Source of the DNA: Chitinophaga flava
GTDB taxonomy: Bacteria; Bacteroidota; Bacteroidia; Chitinophagales; Chitinophagaceae
Reading direction: 5' to 3'
Length of the DNA stretch: 64,000 bases
Assembly: GCF_003308995.1 (NCBI RefSeq)
Contig: NZ_QFFJ01000001.1
Span: 1,302,001-1,366,000 of the forward strand
Under the pieces are notes generated by a model. It saw nothing but the letters and a program-made list of their open reading frames with translations, searched no databases and was not told where the DNA came from. The translations under genes were made by a program, and so were the position numbers. Of this stretch, positions 35,613-44,618 are shown one piece after another (the first letter of the stretch is position 1; every line of letters starts with the position of its first letter).

Positions 35613-37130
35613 TTATTTTTGCTCCTCACGCACACGCCTGAATGCGTTTAAATACCTCTGCAACTTCGAACTGGTAAATCCTGTATCGGGATGATGTACA
35701 GGTTTGTCTACGGTATCCAGCAGGAAAGAGCAGTCAGTTCCTAATCCTACCTGAGACGCACCATGACATCCCTGGCATCCGCCCATCACATAGCCTTTAC
35801 CGCCATAAATAACATTCACTTTATTATCCATAGGGTGGCCTATAGAGCTGCCTCTGAATTTGGCCAGTATATCATCCGATTCTATCACATAATTAGCAAG
35901 GAAGTAGCTAAAGCTGGTGGAATCGCTGGTGGTGGCAGCTTGTACCCCCACTAGCCGATAATACTGCCATATTGATTTGGGGTTTCTCTGTAATATTAAA
36001 CTATGCGCCGCAGTAGTGGAGCTTGCCACTACCTTCGGTATTGGATGATAGCGTGGATAATTTTTGATGAAAGGGCCTGTCGGGTTCCCCTTACGATCAA
36101 GTTTTATATAGCCCATGTCAGTGATATGTCCTGTACCGGCTAAACTATTTTGTACGTCGACCTGTTCGAAGGTAGCAAATACAAAATTCGGGAAGGTTTG
36201 GGTTTTATGGATAATGTGTATGCCAATCAGTGCATAGCGTTCATTAACAGCCCTGAATCCATTTGAAGTTTGTGCATAGGTAAGTACTGTCCGCATTACA
36301 TACCTGGTACTGTCTTCATTGGGTTTAAGTCTGCGCCAGGCTGTCTTAATTTCAATGGCGCCTTCAGTTACCCGCTGATTGTTTCCACAGGGCAGGCAAA
36401 TTACCCTTCCCTTCCCCTTCCCATTCACGGAGATAGTATCACTTTCACAAGTTGAAGTTGAACCTTTAAAATATGCAGAATCCGCTGTGATGCTATCTTT
36501 ATTATTGATATTACCTTGGTAGAGCTTTTCTTTGGTGCCAAAGTTTGTCTTGATATAGTTATACTCATCGCGATTCACCTTTGCCTGGTACAACACCTGA
36601 TATTGCTTATCGTTTGTAATCGACTGCCCAAACACAATACAGGAGCCTATTTCATTGTTTTCATCCAGGTTATTAAATACTGTGGTATCTGTACCTTTGA
36701 GCGGCTGCGTCCAATTGTAATAAGTATAGTATGGCACGGTATCGAATTTGCTCATCACATTGGTTGCCGGCCTTAACTCTGTTCTGTGTTTATAAGTTTC
36801 CCAAACAAACAGAGGTGGATAAGGGTTCTTATCTGTTTCATACCTCCATTTCTTATCTGGCGTTCCTCTGGTACCAGATTGCTCATAGTCGGATTTCCAG
36901 TTCAGCGCAAAAAATTCATCCCAGGCAAAAGTGCAAAGGTTCTGTGGTGTTGCCTGACCTGAAACATCGTGAGGTACATCAGAAGAAATGGTGATGGGAA
37001 ATGTTTGGCTCACATCCTTCTCAGTAGGAGCAGGTTTGGATTCTTCCGCCACTGCCGGCTTTCTTCGTATCAGCAACATACTTACAGTACCTGCAACTAA
37101 TATTGCCACAATAAAAACATATTTTTTCAT
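35613..37130 (-). CDS. Exported protein with one CxxCH heme c motif
   Basis: A 505-aa protein with an N-terminal signal/anchor (KKYVFIVAILVAGTVSMLLI). Most of it is an uncharacterised domain (FAWDEFFALNWKSDYE, LGIHII-like strands). Near the C terminus GGCQGCHGASQ gives a c-type heme site (Cys452, Cys455, His456), followed by PVHHPDTGFTSSKLQRYLNAF. It resembles large cytochrome-like proteins of unknown role in Bacteroidota and Proteobacteria. It is monocistronic and convergent to SusD. Confidence 0.7.
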   Translation of the reverse strand: MKKYVFIVAILVAGTVSMLLIRRKPAVAEESKPAPTEKDVSQTFPITISSDVPHDVSGQATPQNLCTFAWDEFFALNWKSDYEQSGTRGTPDKKWRYETDKNPYPPLFVWETYKHRTELRPATNVMSKFDTVPYYTYYNWTQPLKGTDTTVFNNLDENNEIGSCIVFGQSITNDKQYQVLYQAKVNRDEYNYIKTNFGTKEKLYQGNINNKDSITADSAYFKGSTSTCESDTISVNGKGKGRVICLPCGNNQRVTEGAIEIKTAWRRLKPNEDSTRYVMRTVLTYAQTSNGFRAVNERYALIGIHIIHKTQTFPNFVFATFEQVDVQNSLAGTGHITDMGYIKLDRKGNPTGPFIKNYPRYHPIPKVVASSTTAAHSLILQRNPKSIWQYYRLVGVQAATTSDSTSFSYFLANYVIESDDILAKFRGSSIGHPMDNKVNVIYGGKGYVMGGCQGCHGASQVGLGTDCSFLLDTVDKPVHHPDTGFTSSKLQRYLNAFRRVREEQK

Positions 37131-37767
37131 AATTGTTAAATTGAGGGTAAGAACGATTTTATCTGATTTCCATCTTATGAAGATTTTGCTGATTAATGGC
37201 CTGTCTTCAGGGGACCGGCACCAGAGTTTCCGTTTTTGCTTGTCATAATGGGAGAATTTATATGATGATAAATTGTTTTTTACATCACATGAATGGGTGC
37301 CATTGAAGATACTTGATAAATAAGAGGCTGATCGATTATTATGAGGAGATGAATGTATAATGGTACTGAGGCCTTGCTGTCACTCCTTCCAGATATATAG
37401 CACTCCTTACTATTTATCTGAACAGTGATTTAAGTTATATAAAAAACCGGAACTGAAAAAATTGTTTTTTAGCATTGTTTGACTAAAAACAATAGCAAAG
37501 GAATAGAAAATGAGTACAAAGCCCCCTACAGTCCCTATTCTCAGCTTTGATTCGCTCACTACTTTACTCACTACAATTGCCGAAGTAATACTTTGGCTTC
37601 TTTATGCACAGGGTTTATTGCAAGTGCTTTCTCCATATACAGGCGGGTATTAGATTTATTTTTCAACAAGAAATAACATCTACCAATCAAAAATATTCTC
37701 TATATTGTTCGCTGCGGTTCTCGTCCGGAATGCACCTATTTATTCTTGTTCTCGAAAAAAATTATCT
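37131..37767. other. Long intergenic region with a gene remnant
   Basis: About 640 bases. Apart from a TPR-like fragment at 37571-37699 on the minus strand, I see no gene, strong hairpin or repeat. Confidence 0.45.
37571..37699 (-). pseudogene. TPR-like C-terminal remnant
   Basis: An open 42-codon frame without a usable start encodes a typical tetratricopeptide end: GRCYFLLKNKSNTRLYMEKA then LAINPVHKEAKVLLRQL and a stop. Stops interrupt the frame just upstream, so this is probably the last repeat of a deleted protein. Confidence 0.45.
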
Positions 37768-38202
37768 ATGCACGATATAAAAGTACAATCTCCATTTACC
37801 CGCTACCCTGTTGCTCATGCTAATTGCAATAGTGAGAAAGCAATTGCCTTATACCAGGAGATCGACTGGGAAGACCTATATAAGCAGATCGAAGCCAGTG
37901 GAAGCAGCCCTGAAAATCCGTTTTACTTTTTCGAAATAGACCGGCAAAATAACCTCGGGGAAAAGGAAACGCTTTGCATTTCCGGATGTTTGTGGGGCCG
38001 TGTTGGAATAGGGTATATGCGACCTAAAATGGAACGTAAAGGATTTTTTAAAAAGAAAGATGTACTTAACCCCAGGTTCTCCACACAAATGGATGGTATG
38101 GATACGCCGTTTGCATTCTCCTGCCTGCAGGCTTTCGTGAAAGGAGATGTTGGCTACCTGGAGCAAAACCTGTATAATAAAGAAGAAGACGCTGAGCAAT
38201 AG
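37768..38202 (+). CDS. Hypothetical protein, unknown function
   Basis: A 144-aa soluble protein, started at 37768; the frame extends to 37705 but the extra residues look non-coding. Mixed composition with segments such as YQEIDWEDLYKQIEASG, NPFYFFEIDRQNNLGEKE and FAFSCLQAFVKGDVGYL. It lacks a signal peptide. I recognise no family. The neighbours (heme protein, TetR) give no clue. Confidence 0.55.
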   Translation: MHDIKVQSPFTRYPVAHANCNSEKAIALYQEIDWEDLYKQIEASGSSPENPFYFFEIDRQNNLGEKETLCISGCLWGRVGIGYMRPKMERKGFFKKKDVLNPRFSTQMDGMDTPFAFSCLQAFVKGDVGYLEQNLYNKEEDAEQ

Positions 38203-38283
38203 CGAGACAAAATTGCTGAAAGATTCGGTAAAAAACCTATTCTCGTAGATTATATAGCCACAATGAATAAAGAATTATGCTAA

Positions 38284-38877
38284 TCATTGTTTCTTAAATA
38301 GTAAACTGATAATAAGTTTCCCGCGCTCGTCTATCAACTCCTTGAAATCTTTCCCAGATACATGGAACAACTTTTTATAAAGAGGAGCCATGATTAATGG
38401 ATAGGACAACAGAGAAAATAAGTTCATGAGAAAATGAACCGGATTCATCTTCTCAATCGTTCCTTTGTCCATTTCGTCCGCTGCTTCTTTTAAATAAGAC
38501 TTTACAGGGTCCGATTCAATGTTGGTGATCAGTTTCTTACCTAAAGTGTTGATCTCAGTAACCAAAAATGTTTCCTGATAGGGAAAAGCAATCATATGCC
38601 TGAGAAAAACTGCAATAATATTTTCTGTCTTAGCTTTAAAAGACTGGTCAGAAGTCATGCATTCATTGAGGCGTTGGCTCAAATCCTGCATAGCCTCTTG
38701 AAATATCGCAGCAATCAACTGATCTCTCGAACGGAAATAATAATGTAGTGCAGTTCTGTTAACCCCAGCTGCATCTGCGATTTCCTGCGTAGTAGCATGG
38801 AGTTTCCCTTCTGCGAAAAGTAGGCGTTTTGCAGTGTCTTTTATATGTTGCTCTGTACCCGTATTTTTTAGCGGCAT
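38284..38877 (-). CDS. TetR-family transcriptional regulator
   Basis: A 197-aa protein. The N-terminal helix-turn-helix is clear: ATTQEIADAAGVNRTALHYYF then RSRDQLIAAIF. The C-terminal ligand domain is variable. It starts 5 bases after the ABC-F gene in the same direction, so it probably autoregulates that operon. The inducer is unknown. Confidence 0.9.
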   Translation of the reverse strand: MPLKNTGTEQHIKDTAKRLLFAEGKLHATTQEIADAAGVNRTALHYYFRSRDQLIAAIFQEAMQDLSQRLNECMTSDQSFKAKTENIIAVFLRHMIAFPYQETFLVTEINTLGKKLITNIESDPVKSYLKEAADEMDKGTIEKMNPVHFLMNLFSLLSYPLIMAPLYKKLFHVSGKDFKELIDERGKLIISLLFKKQ

Positions 38878-38882
38878 ATTTT

Positions 38883-40466
38883 TTAAGTTAAACTTATTCT
38901 ATAGTCAATTCCGATTTCGTTGATAAAATAATCATCATGCGAAATCACTAACAGTGTACCCGAAAAATTTTTTACTGCCAAAGTCAGCACCTCCAAACTC
39001 TTAATATCAAGATTATTTGTAGGTTCATCAAGGATCAGTAAATCCGGCGCCTGATTACTTACCAACAAACAACTCAACGATAATTTCATTCTCTCTCCAC
39101 CACTTAATCCTGAGCATTTTTTATCAAAAGCTTCCGGGTTAAACTGGGAATAAACCAATAATTCTCTTAATTCATGTTCGTCTAACCCGCGTTTATTATG
39201 TTCTTGTATTTGTTCATAAACACTTAGTTTCGGATCTATCATTGAGTAGTTCTGATCAAGATAAAAATAAGAAAATTCTGCACTGTTATAACTGCCTTCA
39301 AAAGGTTTCAGCTCCCGTGTAATAATTTTCAGCAATGTGGTCTTCCCACTTCCGTTCCCCCCTTCGATCTGTACCCGCTCTCCGGATTTAATCTGAAAGC
39401 TAAGATTATTCCATAAAAATTTATCACTATACTTAAAGTTGATACCTGCAATATCGATCAGCAGCGCTCCCGGATTGGGTTCCGGAGCCTTGATGTCGAT
39501 TTTAAGAATTTCATATTCCTCGATTTGAGCTTTGATCTCTTCAATATTATGCAGAAGAGTGGCTATCTTTTCTTCATGTGCATTTAACATCCTCGCAGTA
39601 CTGCGTTCGGCTTTGTTTTTTAAACCACCAGCAATAATACGTGGTATGCTCAATCCCGCCGACCGGCCTTTGGATTCCAGCTGCGCCCTTTGGTCAGCCA
39701 TATCTGTGGCTTTTTTCCCTGACTCTTTCAATGCTTTGGATTGCTCGTTCAACCGGGCGCGCAATGCATTTACTTTTTCCATTTTTTTCTGCTGATAAAA
39801 ATCAAAATTTCCACCAAATACTTCAATTCCCTTTTCACTAAGTTCCAGTGTTTTGTTCATGAGATTCAATAATGTTCTGTCATGACTCACTATAAGCATG
39901 GTTGATTTGCTTTGAAGGATCATCGTGTAAAGTTTCATTCTGGTTTTGATGTCCAGATGATTGGAGGGCTCGTCCAACAAAATAAGATCCGGGCTATTCA
40001 TATCCATCGCTGAAAGAAAAACTTTGGTCTTCTGGCCGCCGCTTAGACTTCCCAGTAGCCGATTTTCACTTATATTACCCAGCTCCCATTTTTCAAGGAC
40101 CATCTTAACTTTATTTTCGATATCCCAATCATCATCCAACTGTGTAAAATGCCGTTCATCAGTATCTCCTCCTAAAATAGCATGAAGCGCATCCAGTTTC
40201 TTATCAGCTCCTAATGCCTGAGCAACAGACCATGTGTCAAACTCTCCCAAATGTTGTGGCACATACCAGGGTGTCTCCGAATGGATAATCTCTCCCGATG
40301 TTAATTCAATTTTTCCTGAAACGATGCGAAGTAGCGTTGATTTACCGGCACCATTTATTCCAACCAATGCAGCCTTTTCTCCATCATTTAAAATAAAATT
40401 CAGGTCATGGAATAGCTCCTCATTATCTGGATGAACATAATTCAATGATCTTATAATTAAGCCCAC
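38883..40466 (-). CDS. ABC-F family ATPase
   Basis: A 527-aa protein with two ABC ATPase domains and no membrane segments. Domain 1 has Walker A GINGAGKST, signature LSGGQ and LILLDEPSNHLD; domain 2 has GGNGSGKTT, LSGGERMKLSLS and LLILDEPTNNLD. The interdomain linker is charged (about residues 225-300). ABC-F proteins act on ribosomes, as translation factors or as antibiotic-resistance proteins. The adjacent co-directional TetR gene hints at drug-inducible expression, but resistance is not proven. Confidence 0.92.
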   Translation of the reverse strand: MGLIIRSLNYVHPDNEELFHDLNFILNDGEKAALVGINGAGKSTLLRIVSGKIELTSGEIIHSETPWYVPQHLGEFDTWSVAQALGADKKLDALHAILGGDTDERHFTQLDDDWDIENKVKMVLEKWELGNISENRLLGSLSGGQKTKVFLSAMDMNSPDLILLDEPSNHLDIKTRMKLYTMILQSKSTMLIVSHDRTLLNLMNKTLELSEKGIEVFGGNFDFYQQKKMEKVNALRARLNEQSKALKESGKKATDMADQRAQLESKGRSAGLSIPRIIAGGLKNKAERSTARMLNAHEEKIATLLHNIEEIKAQIEEYEILKIDIKAPEPNPGALLIDIAGINFKYSDKFLWNNLSFQIKSGERVQIEGGNGSGKTTLLKIITRELKPFEGSYNSAEFSYFYLDQNYSMIDPKLSVYEQIQEHNKRGLDEHELRELLVYSQFNPEAFDKKCSGLSGGERMKLSLSCLLVSNQAPDLLILDEPTNNLDIKSLEVLTLAVKNFSGTLLVISHDDYFINEIGIDYRISLT

Positions 40467-40805
40467 GGTATTTTCTGATTTTAAATATTAACACTTCATT
40501 CCAAGAAAACAAATATGGCATTTAATATTCATTTTTGTTAGACAAAATTGTTAAAATAAAAAATTAACAGATAGAAAAGCACCTTAGATAATTTAAACAG
40601 ATGCTTACCCTTGTGTTCCCTTAAATATATAATGGTAATGCCTGGATAGCGAAAACGTGCGCTGGTAGCAGCATTGGGCGGTATCAAAATCTACAAAAAA
40701 TGTATACCAATTGCTGATTGACATTATTTTTAATTCTAATCATTTTGTCCTTATCAGTTTTAGTCGTAATTTCGCGCCCTGATTTTACCAAATGCTAGAG
40801 CAGAA
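40467..40805. other. Intergenic region between divergent genes
   Basis: About 340 AT-rich bases holding the promoters of the ABC-F operon and the membrane protein at 40806. TAATTTCG at 40772-40779 is a near match to the -7 box for the latter. No gene seen. Confidence 0.4.
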
Positions 40806-41201
40806 ATGTGGGATAGATTTTACTTTAGAGTCATTGGCCTATTCATTTTATTAAACGGCGCCTTATTATTATTAAAGACCTGGTTGTTAGATAATGGTGT
40901 ACACCACAATGTGCTACTCTTCGGCAACCTTGCATTAGCTTTACTTTCAGCATTCACCTACAACATGAGCCGCAAAGGCGTACAGGCTGAAAGCAATAGC
41001 GTATTTATGCTTCGGGTATACGGTGCAATGATCAGCAGGATGATGCTCTGCCTGGCAGGCATGACCATTTATGCTGTTGTCAACAGAGCTAATACCAGCA
41101 AATACACAATTTTTACACTGATGTTCTTCTACGCAGTATATGCCATTAGCGAGAATGTGAGTTTGCAAAAGATCACCAGGGAGAGAAAAACCTCGAAATA
41201 A
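40806..41201 (+). CDS. Four-helix membrane protein, unknown function
   Basis: A 131-aa protein with four predicted membrane helices (VIGLFILLNGALLLL, LLFGNLALALLSAF, MMLCLAGMTIYAV, IFTLMFFYAVYAI) and basic ends, both probably cytoplasmic. The plan recalls small AtpI/AtpZ-type proteins, but sequence support is thin. A terminator at 41222 ends its transcript. Confidence 0.6.
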   Translation: MWDRFYFRVIGLFILLNGALLLLKTWLLDNGVHHNVLLFGNLALALLSAFTYNMSRKGVQAESNSVFMLRVYGAMISRMMLCLAGMTIYAVVNRANTSKYTIFTLMFFYAVYAISENVSLQKITRERKTSK

Positions 41202-41221
41202 GTGATTTGTCATATAATTTA

Positions 41222-41250
41222 AAGAGGCTATTCTATTTGGGTAGCCTCTT
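41222..41250 (+). terminator. Terminator after the four-helix protein
   Basis: AAGAGGCTA (41222-41230) pairs with TAGCCTCTT (41242-41250). It lies inside the longest possible frame of the following SDR gene and so argues against a start at 41207. Confidence 0.7.
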
Positions 41251-41404
41251 AACGTATTTCCGGTATATAGGGAAAGTACGCTTCTGTCCGCATTTCCCGC
41301 CCCACAATTTCCCCAAAAACTACCCTCTTCCAGGATTCAAACTATTTTTCAAAAACCCGATCGTTTTGTGTGGCTCAATCGTCCAAAAGAAAAAGCGACA
41401 CAAA

Positions 41405-42208
41405 ATGAACAGTTTAAAAGACAAAGTAGCCGTAGTATTTGCGGCATCGGGAGAAATTGCAGGAGCGGTTGCCCGCTCATTCGCCCAACATGGGGCAAAA
41501 GTATATGTGACCGCCCGGAACCTGGATGCGGCAACAGCTTTGGTCGAAGAAATTGTAGCCAATGGCGGCCGCGCTGAAGCCGGTAAAGTGGATGCGCTGA
41601 ACGAAACCGAGATCGACACCTACTTACAAATGGTAGTGGCTGACAACGGGAAACTGGATATGGTATTTAATGGCATTGGAAGCTACTATAAAGATGCAGG
41701 TAGTGGAACATCTAGTACCATGGCCACTTTCGAGCAATTTATGAACCCCTTGCAAAGAATCTGCGGGTCACAGTTCCTGACATCAAGAGTTGCTGCGAAA
41801 TACATGATCGAATCCGGATCAGCCGGCACCCTCCTACTGCTCAACGCCTCCATGGCAAAGACCAAAACGCCCAATATGGCGGGATTTGCGGCCGCCTGCG
41901 CAGCCATAGAAGGATTGACCAGAGTAATGGCTGCTGAGTTTGGTAAACATGGCATCAAGGCTATCTGCATCTGCTCCGGCGCCTTGATGGAGACCAGAAA
42001 GATCCAGGAAATGATCAGCGACTTTTCCGCATACGCAGGCATCCCCCGGGAACAAATGGAATCCCAATACACCAAATTTAATATCCTGCCATCAGGGCCT
42101 ACACTGAAACAACTCGGCGAAACAGCCGCCTTCCTCGTTTCCGAAAACGGAGCGCCTTTTAACAGCCATATTGTCGATTTTGATTGTGGGAAAATAAATG
42201 TATTATAG
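41405..42208 (+). CDS. SDR-fold protein lacking the catalytic Tyr and Lys
   Basis: A 267-aa Rossmann-fold protein; 41405 is chosen because SDR similarity starts there (MNSLKDKVAVVFAASGEIAG) and a terminator lies upstream. The cofactor loop is unusual: AASGEIAG in place of TGxxxGIG. The Ser motif survives (LLLNASMAK), but where the active-site YxxxK is expected the sequence reads FAAAC before AAIEGLTR. Tyr is Phe and Lys is Cys. It may bind a nucleotide without reducing a substrate. The sigma-factor gene starts 51 bases downstream and may be co-transcribed. Confidence 0.82.
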   Translation: MNSLKDKVAVVFAASGEIAGAVARSFAQHGAKVYVTARNLDAATALVEEIVANGGRAEAGKVDALNETEIDTYLQMVVADNGKLDMVFNGIGSYYKDAGSGTSSTMATFEQFMNPLQRICGSQFLTSRVAAKYMIESGSAGTLLLLNASMAKTKTPNMAGFAAACAAIEGLTRVMAAEFGKHGIKAICICSGALMETRKIQEMISDFSAYAGIPREQMESQYTKFNILPSGPTLKQLGETAAFLVSENGAPFNSHIVDFDCGKINVL

Positions 42209-42259
42209 TATCGTCTTCGGACTGCAGACCTCCTTCAACCCGCATTAACAGAAAATACA

Positions 42260-43099
42260 ATGGAAAGAGAAGCAATACTCAATAAAGCCCTGACCGGGGA
42301 TATCACATCATTTCAACTGCTGTTTGCGGAATTCCAAAATCAGCTGAAATCATATCTCTATCGCCTGGTAACAGATCGTAATGATGTAGACGACCTGACG
42401 CATGATACCTTCATCAAGGCATTTGATAAAATATCCACCTTCAACCAGCAGTCTTCCCTCAAAACATGGGTATTTAAAATAGCTACCAACCTGGCTTATG
42501 ATCATCTGAAGAAATTAAAACGATGGCCCGCGGACGCACAGGACCAGGGCGCCAGTTTAGCCATGGGCACTGAGGGGATCGCGCAATCGTTCAGGATTGT
42601 TCACAGCACCTTCAATGCCGGGGCCTATGAGATGAAAGAACATATCGATTTTTGTTTTACCTGCATCTCCAAAACCTTACCCATCGAAAACCAGGTAGCA
42701 TTGATCCTGAAAGATATTTATGATTTCCCGGTGAAGGAAATATGCCTCATCCTCGATAAGACCGAAGGAGTTGTAAAACATCTGCTGAATGATTCAAGAG
42801 AAACAATGACTGAAATTTTTGATCACAGATGTGCCCTCGTAAACAAAAATGGTATCTGTGATCAGTGCAGTCAACTGAATGGCATCTTTAATCCCAAACA
42901 GGACCAGCAGGAACAACGCATGAAACTCGATCTGGTAAAAGGATCGAAGAAGTTTGACAGATCGGAACTTTTCGACTTAAGGGCCCAACTCGTTAAGGCG
43001 ATTGACCCGCTTCACTCTTCAGGCGCTGATCTGCAGGACATTATTATGAGATGCACAAGAACTGCCATTGGAGAAGTAAGTAATTTTTTTGACAAGTAA
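42260..43099 (+). CDS. ECF-like sigma-70 family factor with Cys-containing C-terminal extension
   Basis: A 279-aa protein. Region 2 is clear (YRLVTDRNDVDDLTHDTFIK, then WVFKIATNLAYDHLKK), and region 4 follows around LPIENQVALILKDIYDFPVKE. Beyond it about 90 extra residues contain HRCALVNKNGICDQCSQLNG, a possible metal- or redox-sensing Cys cluster, and a helical end. ECF factors with C-terminal extensions are often controlled by that extension rather than by an anti-sigma, and none is encoded beside it. Linked to the unusual SDR gene upstream. Confidence 0.85.
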   Translation: MEREAILNKALTGDITSFQLLFAEFQNQLKSYLYRLVTDRNDVDDLTHDTFIKAFDKISTFNQQSSLKTWVFKIATNLAYDHLKKLKRWPADAQDQGASLAMGTEGIAQSFRIVHSTFNAGAYEMKEHIDFCFTCISKTLPIENQVALILKDIYDFPVKEICLILDKTEGVVKHLLNDSRETMTEIFDHRCALVNKNGICDQCSQLNGIFNPKQDQQEQRMKLDLVKGSKKFDRSELFDLRAQLVKAIDPLHSSGADLQDIIMRCTRTAIGEVSNFFDK

Positions 43100-43102
43100 A
43101 CA

Positions 43103-43140
43103 TAAAGGAAGTTAGCTGACGGGCCCAGCTAACCTCCTTT
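43103..43140. terminator. Bidirectional terminator
   Basis: AAAGGA plus GTTAGCTG pairs with CAGCTAAC plus TCCTTT with small mismatches, between convergent genes ending at 43099 and 43165. Confidence 0.78.
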
Positions 43141-43164
43141 ATTTGTTGTAACCAGATATCCTCT

Positions 43165-44061
43165 TTAATTACTGTATTGATAGGCCACTGCAAACTCTTT
43201 GGAAAAATCCAGCAAGGTAGTGCCGCCGGCAGACAGAGATTTATTTTTGTTGTAATCTTCCATAAAACTGCCATCCCGCAAGGCTTCGCCAATTTCAACC
43301 ATATAAACTTTTGCCATTTGTTCTGAAAATCCGCTTTGTACCAATGCATTTAAAAGTTGTTCATCAGAAAACTCAATCCAATTAACACCTGATTTCCCAA
43401 CTGCATTACTCAATATTTCGGCAATCTCAAAACCGTTCTTCTCATCACTGATAATGTATTGAATTTGTTTACCTGAAAACGACAAGTCATTCAACGCACT
43501 GAAAGCGGCGGCTGCTATGTCTTTAGGGTGTGTAAGCGGCAAATTAACTGAACCGCTGAAATTGTTTCCCAGCATATGCTGGTGCCTGATCATTGGTATG
43601 GCACCGTAAAAATTAGTCAGGAACATTCCCGGACGCAAATGCAATACATTCACATCCTGCAATTCGTTCAACTTTTCTTCCACATAAAAGTTTGAACCTG
43701 TAGGACCCAAACCATTTTTAAGATGAGCACCTACGCTGCTCAGATTTACAGCGTATTTTACACCGGTTGCCTTCAACGCATTAGCATATTGTTCACCAAC
43801 AGTTTTAATATACGTTTTTAAATCGGCGGTCCGGAAATTAGGCGGTATCATCAAATAAACCGCATCACTTCCTTCAAAAGCGCTTTTAACGAACTCGTAG
43901 TCTTCCACCGAACCTACCAACGGAATGGCATTTAATTGTTCGATCTCTTCTACTCTTTCGGCATTGGAAGTTATTACTTTTACTTCGTGTCCGTTTGATA
44001 CCAACTTATCAATGAGAATGCGGCTGATATTTCCTAAAGAACCCGTTACTGTTACTTTCAT
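43165..44061 (-). CDS. NmrA-like NAD(P)-binding protein
   Basis: A 298-aa atypical SDR. The N terminus is a Rossmann nucleotide-binding motif (MKVTVTGSLGNISRILIDKL) followed by VKVITSN and LVGSVEDYEFVKSAFEGSDAV. No YxxxK is evident, as in NmrA/HSCARG-type redox sensors and QorB-like quinone reductases. It is divergent from an HxlR regulator with a shared palindromic promoter, a common pairing for thiol- or quinone-responsive genes. Substrate unknown. Confidence 0.85.
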   Translation of the reverse strand: MKVTVTGSLGNISRILIDKLVSNGHEVKVITSNAERVEEIEQLNAIPLVGSVEDYEFVKSAFEGSDAVYLMIPPNFRTADLKTYIKTVGEQYANALKATGVKYAVNLSSVGAHLKNGLGPTGSNFYVEEKLNELQDVNVLHLRPGMFLTNFYGAIPMIRHQHMLGNNFSGSVNLPLTHPKDIAAAAFSALNDLSFSGKQIQYIISDEKNGFEIAEILSNAVGKSGVNWIEFSDEQLLNALVQSGFSEQMAKVYMVEIGEALRDGSFMEDYNKNKSLSAGGTTLLDFSKEFAVAYQYSN

Positions 44062-44082
44062 ATATTTTGTTTAAATTTTCTG

Positions 44083-44114
44083 GTACAAAAGTAAAATAGC
44101 ACTTACTTTTGTAC
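44083..44114. promoter_or_regulatory. Palindromic operator containing both divergent -7 boxes
   Basis: GTACAAAAGTAA (44083-44094) is the exact inverse of TTACTTTTGTAC (44103-44114), 8 bases apart. Each arm contains TACTTTTG, a perfect TAnnTTTG box: 44104-44111 reading toward hxlR and 44086-44093 reading toward the NmrA-like gene. A dimeric HxlR bound here would block both promoters. Confidence 0.75.
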
Positions 44115-44142
44115 AAGTACTTACCCTATAGTATGTATACAT

Positions 44143-44541
44143 ATGACAGCGATAAAGGAAACTTCGGTTATACAAGAGAACAAAAACATTGCGTATGCAA
44201 ATTGTCCGGTAACGTTTGTAATGGAGAGGATTGGCGGATACTGGAAGCCGATTATTCTGTTCAACTTACTGACAGGAACAAAGCGGTACAGCGAACTTAA
44301 AAAGTCCATACCGGCCATCACTGAAAAAGTATTGATACAACAGTTGAAACAGCTGGAAATTGACGGACTTATCATCCGGAAATCAAAGCCTGTTGTTCCG
44401 CCTTATGTAACGTATCAACTTTCCAAAAAAGGCAGGGAACTAAGACCTGTATTATATGCAATGGCGGAATGGGCAGTAATTAATGGCGGCAAACAATCCA
44501 AACAATTTTCAAAACAAATAGAAGACTTCCCGAAAGCGTAA
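44143..44541 (+). CDS. HxlR-family transcriptional regulator
   Basis: A 132-aa winged-helix protein: VMERIGGYWKPIILFNLLTG then RYSELKKSIPAITEKVLIQQ and YQLSKKGRELRPVLYAMAEW. Cys21 before the first helix (ANCPVTF) is the position of the redox-sensing Cys in QorR/HypR-type members. It likely represses the divergent NmrA-like gene and itself through the palindrome at 44083-44114. The sensed signal may be quinones or electrophiles; inferred. Confidence 0.92.
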   Translation: MTAIKETSVIQENKNIAYANCPVTFVMERIGGYWKPIILFNLLTGTKRYSELKKSIPAITEKVLIQQLKQLEIDGLIIRKSKPVVPPYVTYQLSKKGRELRPVLYAMAEWAVINGGKQSKQFSKQIEDFPKA

Positions 44542-44558
44542 AATTACCTGTTTCTTAA

Positions 44559-44597
44559 AAAAGAGAAAGGTCAGATAAAATCCGACCTTTCTCTTTT
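44559..44597. terminator. Bidirectional terminator
   Basis: AAAAGAGAAAGGTC pairs perfectly with GACCTTTCTCTTTT (14 bp), between the convergent HxlR and TIM-barrel genes. Confidence 0.88.
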
Positions 44598-44618
44598 AAC
44601 TGCAAAATCAATGTGGCC

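Noticed and set aside
41207..41404. Extended N terminus of the SDR gene
   Set aside because: It contains a terminator hairpin at 41222-41250 and SDR similarity starts only at 41405.
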